The notes under the pieces are model-generated. The model did not search any database. It saw nothing but the letters and a program-made list of their open reading frames with translations, and had not been told where the DNA came from. Below, piece after piece: positions 57,321 to 64,000 of a DNA stretch of 64,000 bases. The DNA is from Leucaena leucocephala (lineage: Eukaryota > Streptophyta > Magnoliopsida > Fabales > Fabaceae), in NCBI GenBank assembly GCA_037074615.1, contig CM073534.1, positions 8,552,861-8,616,860 of the forward strand, in the 5' to 3' direction. Position 1 is the stretch's first letter. Each line of letters begins with the position of its first letter. The translations under genes were made by a program, and so were the position numbers.

Positions 57321-60150
57321 AAGGAAAAATCCAGGAAAAATATAACTAGAATTTTAAAATTTCAAATCAGTTTGTTTCTTACAATTTTTAAGCCATTTAC
57401 TACTCTTGTAAAGCAAATATAACAACATATTTTTGTAAAAATTCCTGATTTAGGATTTTTCTTTAAAAAAATTATTTTATTATCTCATGTTACAGATATT
57501 TTAAGAAAACAATTGTCAATTTATATTATCTCATATCAAAGCAATCTCCAGATGTCATATGAGCCTAGAATAAGGATAAGAGCCAAATAAATGTTCCAGA
57601 GAACAAATTAAGAGGCTAAACCTTATTCAAAATATCATTCGTGGAGCAATTTCCACAAATATCAGCAAAAAGGTGCTTTAATGGAAAATTCACTGCCCAC
57701 TCAAGTTTCAAAAAATAATCCTCATTAATATATATATATATATTATTATTATTATTATTATAACCCGTATTTTAAAATAATATAAAATAGTGAATAATAA
57801 TATATATTATTTACATTATTTTTTTAAAAAAATTATGGTTATTTCAAGATAGAATGGGATATGGGGAAAAAATTTCATAGTGTTATGAACACCCCTATTA
57901 ATGAATAAGAGATTAGTTCCATTCAACTAAGAAGTGTTAAACACTGATTATTCAGTTAGACCCAGTACCTCTCTGCATGGGCCACCAAAGATGTGCTTAT
58001 TCTCTTTGCCTATTTTCCTTATGAGTATGCTAAAAATCAAACTAGCATTACATTATTGTAGCTAATGGAACTTCAAGGGATTTTAACTGATTTTCTTCAG
58101 AAACCAGCATGCAAATTATTCCATTAGGAGCAAAACGCCGTTGGTTTAAAGAAAGCGTATATCTAAGTCCTTCAAACAGGACTAATCCAAATTTAGCCAA
58201 ATATTTAATGCAGCTATATACTTATTGCTTAAACTTAAAATCTCTAATTAAGTTGATATAACCTCTCACTAATTGAGTTTTACAGTGACTACAAAAAAAT
58301 GTGAGATTTGTGGTTCAAAGGGTTTACATTTTTTATTAGTCAAGTATATGTATTTTCTTATTAGAATCAATTTTATTTAGGATATTATCGGACACAAAAT
58401 ATGGAAAAAAAAATCAACGGGAATTCGAACATTAATTTATCACAATATAAAAGACTACCTTTTTCTACTAGACTCAACCCCTATTAGTTTAAAAGCTTAA
58501 ACTTCAACCAATTACTCATGGATTATTTTTTTAATACCAATTACTAGGGTATTATTATTATTATTTTGGTATAAGAATTTTTGAAAAGGGGTTGGGCTTA
58601 CTCACGATTCAAGGGAAGAGCGAAGTCTCCCTTTCTCCTAGGCGATACTAATATCAGGTAGGGCGAACTGTCTATTACCTTTAGACATAAACCTAGACAC
58701 CCAAGAGCTAAGATATCTCCCCAAACTTCGCGATTGGAACCACAATAATCAATAATAACATTGCATTACACATATTCTGCCAAAAAAAACTAAAAGAAAA
58801 CATTACAAAACCCATTTTCTCTACTTCGGCAACCACTACTATGCCAAATGGGGAAGTACTAATTTGATGGCATGTGACTTTTGTTAATACACTATATGTA
58901 AATATTGATATGTAGTTATATATGTTTTTTAAATTTGGAGATATGCATGTGCCCTATTGAGCCTTAGAATTTAACTTACCTAATTTTTTGAATATCCAAA
59001 AAAATAATTAAAGACAAAAAGTTATAAATAAATTAACAAAAACAAAAACTTCAAAAACAATATAAAGATAATGGAATAACAAATATTATTTGGAAAAAAG
59101 TTAAATCTGACCACACTAATTCAAGAGTATTTTTTTTCCGTTCGAGGCACTAATTGAATGAAGAGTACTCGCGTAAATAGTTACTAACTTCTTACAAAAT
59201 GAAAGGGATATTTGAATTAATAATAAATGTGTTGATATTTAAATCACTCTCCCTTAGATTATTAATTAGAAATTGGAAATTAACTAAAAAATACTATTAA
59301 ATTTTTTTAGTACAGATCCAACTCAATACTTTTATTTCTTTTATCTACAAACTATAATCAGTAATTTAATTAATAATCATACTTTAATTTTTGAAAAATT
59401 TTGAGTCTCATGATAATAATTAATTAATAATTATTAATACTTTTAATTTATTTATCTAAGAGCCATAATGAATAATCTTAATTATTAATTTTATTTTAAT
59501 TTTTTAAAGATTCTGAGTCCTATGATAATAATTAATTAATAATTTTTTTAATTGATTATATACTATTTTAAATTTTTAACTGTAATGATAATTTATAATA
59601 ATTATAAATTATTTTAATTTTTAAAAGATTTTAAGTTTCATAATAATAATTTTATTAACTAATTCTATTATATTATACACAATGCAAATTTCATAGATAC
59701 CCTCACTCTCTAATGTAGGCCAGAGAGGAGATCATTCAGCTTGGACATCTTTATTTGTCCGGGGTTAAGGTTTTCATGTTTTCTTTGTTAATGTTAGTTA
59801 TCTGGATCTATGCCGTAGCAACGGTGAATAAAGAAAAAAATTTATAATATTTTAAATTTTTAACTATAATAATAATATATAATTAATTAATTATAATTTA
59901 TTTTTTATCTCTCCCTACTGGAGAAATTTCTAGTTAATAATAAATGTGTTGACATTTAAACCTCTCTCTTTAGATTATTAATTACAAATTGAAAATTAAC
60001 TATAAAATTAATTCTGAAATGAATTTTATAATATTATATATTTAAATATTTAGTTAGATTCAGAATATTTAAAAGAAAAAATTAATTAGAAATTCGAAGT
60101 AAATGGTACATAATTGCCATAAAATACAAAATCAAAGAGATTTAAAAAAA
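57321..60150. other. Gene-free AT-rich region between F-box units
   Basis: Contains a (TA)n(TTA)n microsatellite at about 57728-57762. A sequence of about 90 bp at 59208-59300 (AATAATAAATGTGTTGA, TAGATTATTAATTA) recurs at 59935-60030 and, more diverged, at 46420-46500, flanking about 640 bp of AT-rich DNA. 58560-58760 is less AT-rich and looks like a repeat fragment. No gene is recognised. Confidence 0.55.
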
Positions 60151-60279
60151 AACAATTAGGTTCAATCCCTCCCTCATTGATAGGGACGGCTCTAACCTGC
60201 GAGGTTCCTTCTTCTCAGTCGACATCTGAGTCTTTGATTCTCATTCTCATTCTCTGAAAGATGTGTTCTTTCGAGCTCT

Positions 60280-62784
60280 ATGAAGCATACGTTAGTGGAT
60301 GGGGACACCCCATTTCTTCCCCAAGAAATCATCCCAAGCATTCTCAAACGACTCCCAGTCAAATTCCTAATCAGATTTCAATGTGTTTGCAAACACTGGG
60401 AAAACCTAATCAAAGCCCCATCTTTCATCGCTAAGCATGTCCACCACTCCACTCTTCAAAACCCTTCTCTTCTTTTCCATCAAATGTTCAACCGTGAGCC
60501 TTTACACTTACGTTTGCTCGATTGTCAAATGCAAGTTCATCAAGTTCAGAGCCCACCTTTCATTGATTCCTCGACACGCTATAGTATCATCGGTTCCATC
60601 AATCGTTTGCTCTGTTTTGCTGCAATTCGTGAGTCTGGTGTATACCGTTGCTCCCTTTCATTGTGGAATCCTGCCACTAGAGAAGTCAAACAGGTGCCTA
60701 GTACCAGAACTTCTGATTATTTTGGGTGTAACTTCACAGGATTTGGGTTTAATCCAATTGTTAATGATTACGTGATAGTGACAACTTGTCTTGAAGTTGT
60801 GAATGATGATGTGGCTGATAAACTCTTATTCTTCTTATAAAAGTTTTAATGCATTAAAAGAACATTAATTTTAAAATTAAAATTTATTATTTTAAATAAT
60901 TAATAAATAATATTAAATTAAAATAATTAAAAATTAATTGATATAATTTTTAAATATTATTAATAGGAATAAGTAATATGTTTATAAGGAAATGTTTATT
61001 AACTATGAATGGAACAAATGATTATAATAGAATGAAAGCAGTTAGAATGTAATTAGAATGTAATAGAAGAGTTAGTTTTGGCAGCTGCACATGTTTGACA
61101 GAGAGGAAAAACTCAGGGACACCAGGAGATTCACGCACGTGTGCCAGGGATGGATATTCACTCATGAACTAGACTTCCGCAAGGGCTATAAGAGGAGTTC
61201 CACCTCTGCTGTAACGATCAGCTCTGCTTCCATAACAGAAACCTGATTCCCCCAACTGTCCCCTGTTCACAACACAAGACCAGAACCTACCTCTCATTCG
61301 ACATTATTTCCAGTCTTCTCTCAGTGACGATGGCTACTGCATATTCTCCTTTTGCTGCGGAGGTCGACACGGAAATGGAAAGCTAAATAACTGACTTCCT
61401 GTGGAGATGAGCTAGAACTAGAGCTGCTGTTACAACCAGGGAGTTTCATTTCTCTTGAATTCTAGTCTGTATTCTTGACATAACCTCTGCTAGTTGCATC
61501 AAGTGTTCATGGATTTAGGATCTGAACGTTTAATTTGTAATTAGGATTTGAGAGATTACCTTCATAAAACTTGCTGACATGGATTATATGTAACTCTGAG
61601 TCAGAATTGCTTCCTCTTGATTTGAAATTTGATTAACTTGTGATTTGACCGAGTTGGTTATATTTTACAATTGATTCAATTAATTTCAGAATAGTCATAG
61701 TTATGATTATTGGAAGAGGGATTAATTCATTGTCTGATTTTCTACCGCATTCATTCGTATGAGTGTGATTTGCATAGTTATGAGATCATATTCTATAACA
61801 GCAACAAGTTGTTGGTCACTTCATTGAATTGGGCCTAAACTCCTCATTTGAAGATTGGCTAGGACGGTTGAAAGCTATCTCCATGGCAACATTCTATTTA
61901 TTGTTAGGAATCTTGCTATCTGTGTCTCCTTGTTCTGTCATAAGATCCAAATAGCCATAAACATTAGTGTTAGCATTTTAAATACATATAAGAATCAGAA
62001 ACGTTCCTCCTCAGAAATTGTCAGTTAATTGGTTAATTTGTTAATTTGCGGATCATTAGATTAATTAGGGACTTTAACTCCATTTAGGCTCCTCTTGAAG
62101 AATGATTTAGGCTAGATTCTACTTTTACTATATTTTAGCTTAGCAATTGTTTGATAGGTGAACGACACGCTTATCAGTGGCTACTGTAGTGGAAGTGTAC
62201 TCATTGATCACAGGTTCATGGAAGTAAATAGAACCTGCGAACTCTGAGGCTGCAAGTCTTTGTGATCTTGGTGTCGCAGCTAATGGAGCTATCTTCTGGT
62301 GTGGGATAAAGCGAGAGAAGGGTGAATATAAAGGTGTGATAGTTTCATTTGACATAGGAATGGAAGCCTTTACATTGATACCAAGGCTAGCTTTACCCTC
62401 TAACTCAAGTTCTAAGCTTACTGTGTATGAGGATAAACTTGCTATACTTGCTGACTCTTCTGTGATTGATTTGTGGGTGATGGAGGAGGGTATAATTCAT
62501 CTGAGGAGAGATGGAGTTGGATTAAGAAGTATACTGGCAGCTCCTATGCATACTGGTTAGATCTTAAGACCATTTGGAGGAATGAAATCATTTGCATTGA
62601 TCCTAGATTAACTGAATATGAAATGGAGAGTGATGAACCAGCAGTTAGTTTACATCTGATCAATCCCATTACTAATGAACTGAAGGTGTTTTCAATTCCT
62701 TGGTATGAATTCGCTTGTGATGTTTTCAACTTTGTGGAAAGTCTTGTACCAATTGGGAACATCCAACATGAAGAAGAACCTTGA
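60280..62784 (+). pseudogene. F-box protein pseudogene, copy 2, split by a solo LTR
   Basis: 60280-60815 encodes an intact N-terminal part: F-box (FLPQEIIPSILKRLPVKFLI, FQCVCKHWENLIKAPSF) and associated domain (RCSLSLWNPATREVKQV, FTGFGFNPIVNDYVIVTT). The gene is then interrupted by a 1361-bp solo LTR and resumes at 62182. Besides the insertion, the rest has TAA at about 62227 where copy 1 has GAA, and a 1-bp deletion near 62497, before SSEERWSWIKKYTGSSYAYW. It ends NIQHEEEP at 62782, as copy 1 does. Of the three copies this is the best preserved at the 5' end. The frame before the LTR could still give a 186-residue F-box protein ending a few codons inside the LTR (DKLLFFL). Confidence 0.92.
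60816..62176. mobile_element. Solo LTR, 1361 bp, inserted in an F-box gene, TSD GTGGC
   Basis: Begins TGATAAACTC and ends GCTTATCA (TG...CA, inverted TGATAA). GTGGC is duplicated exactly at 60811-60815 and 62177-62181, and F-box copy 1 shows the uninterrupted site (GCGGT at 51420-51424). A TATA-like GCTATAAGAGG at about 61185, followed by a GC-richer leader region, fits the R-region promoter of an LTR if read on the plus strand. No element body is present. It is unrelated to the 3-kb LTRs. Confidence 0.88.
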
Positions 62785-63531
62785 TCTTGAAGGTTAACTA
62801 TTAAAATGCCTTTAGAGATGTTATTTAGAATGATGAATCTAGATATCCAATGCTAGATGTTTCTTGTTTTATTTTACTGTATATATTATTTGGGACTTTT
62901 TAAAAATTTATGTGAAAAGATTTCCTATAAACATGTCATCTTTCATCATCATACTTCACCTTCACCACTCTGCACACCAAAACTGTTGTTTTAGTTCCAT
63001 CGTTTTGCCATAAGTATTAATTGCTTGACTTCCATTAGTGATGCATATAGAGTTACGATTTGCAATATACTCCTATAATATATCCAGCGATCTTGAAAGC
63101 TAACTGTGGTTGTTAAAACAACATTGAATGATGGACTCGATTAGCTTTCTGCTTGAGATCAATATATTTTATTGTCAGAATACACTACTGAAAATATGAA
63201 ATGATTTTTTTCATAGGGTTTAATGAGAACTGTCTGCTTGATTTGATGGTGTTAGAATTTTGAAGTTAGTGGTTGCAATTTACTGAGACAATTGCTGAAA
63301 AGTTGTATAAAATGATAAAAATGATTGTTTTATACTTTAATTACAAGTTAAATCAAAATGTATAAATATAACGAAAGTTTACTATTGTAATTTTTTAATA
63401 AAAACAGTAATTCAGAAAATTCGGATGATGTAAAAGCACAAGGATTCTGGATGCATGTTGTTGCAACTCATTTTTGGTCTGAAGACAGTTTTTTTTTTCT
63501 TTCTTTGCATGATGAATTTTTTCTATCCTCT
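62785..63531. other. 3' flank of F-box copy 2
   Basis: Matches 52023-52460 and 55850-56110 of unit 1; no gene is recognised. Confidence 0.7.
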
Positions 63532-63843
63532 TCATAACAACAGCAATAGAACTCGCTGAAATTCAGTCAAGGCCTTTGAAAAATCGACTTTTAATGCAGC
63601 TAGTCTTTTCCTTCCAGTCCTTGATGTAGGAACTTGGTTCATGAGCTCAGTTGCCAACAAGACGTTATCAGATATAAGTCTTCCTTTCAAAACATCACAT
63701 TGGTGAGCTGCAATGTATTTTTTTTCATATCGGTTAAACAATAACTTAGAAATGATTTCGTAAGAAACATTACAAAGGCTGATTGTTTTTCGATCCTTAA
63801 AGGTTTGAGGCTTCAAACTTTTAGGAGTGAGAATGATGGCCAT
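63532..63843 (-). mobile_element. LINE reverse-transcriptase fragment (unit 2)
   Basis: A 103-codon minus-strand frame reads KPQTFKDRKTISLCNVSYEI, LKGRLISDNVLLATELMN and LAALKVDFSKA. These are the N-terminal motifs of the reverse-transcriptase domain of plant L1-type LINEs, which copy element RNA at a nicked target. The catalytic YADD region is not present. A more decayed copy at the same relative place in unit 1 shows that the LINE fragment was there before the F-box unit duplicated. Confidence 0.88.
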
Positions 63844-64000
63844 GTTACTGATATTTGTTACTTTTTAGAATATTTTAGCTGTATTTCCTTTTTACTTTCC
63901 TGTGATATTTCCTTATTCACAAGGGGGGTTCTTTCTGTAGGACTCTCCAATTGACCTTGTATTATGAACATTTTACCTTGTTTCTTTTAATGTAATTGCT
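63844..64000. repeat. End of F-box unit 2 repeat
   Basis: Matches about 57170-57315 of unit 1 (ACTGATATTTGTT to GTATTATGAA). The unit continues beyond the window or ends near it. Confidence 0.7.

Overview
The window is nuclear DNA of a flowering plant, most likely a eudicot. It is AT-rich, its genes have GT-AG introns, and it is full of plant-type Copia, LINE, MITE and solo-LTR insertions. Only two genes look intact, both on the + strand. One is a five-exon Pur-alpha single-stranded nucleic-acid-binding protein (33562-39605, 292 aa deduced). The other is a two-exon SKU5-similar/BP10-like multicopper-oxidase-like secreted protein (42191-44513, 565 aa deduced). The other gene-like sequences are broken copies: a 5' fragment of a Pur-alpha paralogue, a captured fragment of a MENG (demethylphylloquinone methyltransferase) gene, and three F-box pseudogenes.

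Region by region. 1-8275 is the left copy of a direct segmental duplication whose right copy is 29078-36725. The left copy has lost the Pur-alpha promoter and exons 3-5, and has gained a MENG gene fragment and two MITEs. 8283-24162 is repeat-rich. It holds a 2-kb non-coding block present in three versions (A, B, C), a 3.25-kb solo LTR, and three head-to-tail, 3'-truncated Copia elements (13871-20276). 24163-29077 is AT-rich DNA without a recognisable gene, carrying one MITE. 29078-39605 is the right duplication copy with the functional Pur-alpha gene; its 4.6-kb second intron carries a LINE 3' fragment with a small TIR element nested inside it. 42.0-44.7 kb is the SKU5-like gene. 46.7-64.0 kb is a decayed F-box cluster. 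Two of its units (about 50.8-57.3 kb and 60.15-64.0 kb) are tandem duplicates that share F-box, downstream DNA and a LINE reverse-transcriptase fragment, and each carries its own solo LTR.

The most informative feature is the set of paired filled and empty insertion sites inside the duplicated blocks. They give exact element borders and target-site duplications (TAA, TTA, TTA, ATAAG, GTGGC), and so the order of events. I found no CRISPR array, no confident tRNA or rRNA gene, and no operon-like or defence-like system. The intact genes are ordinary plant housekeeping or cell-wall genes; the interest lies in the genome rearrangements.
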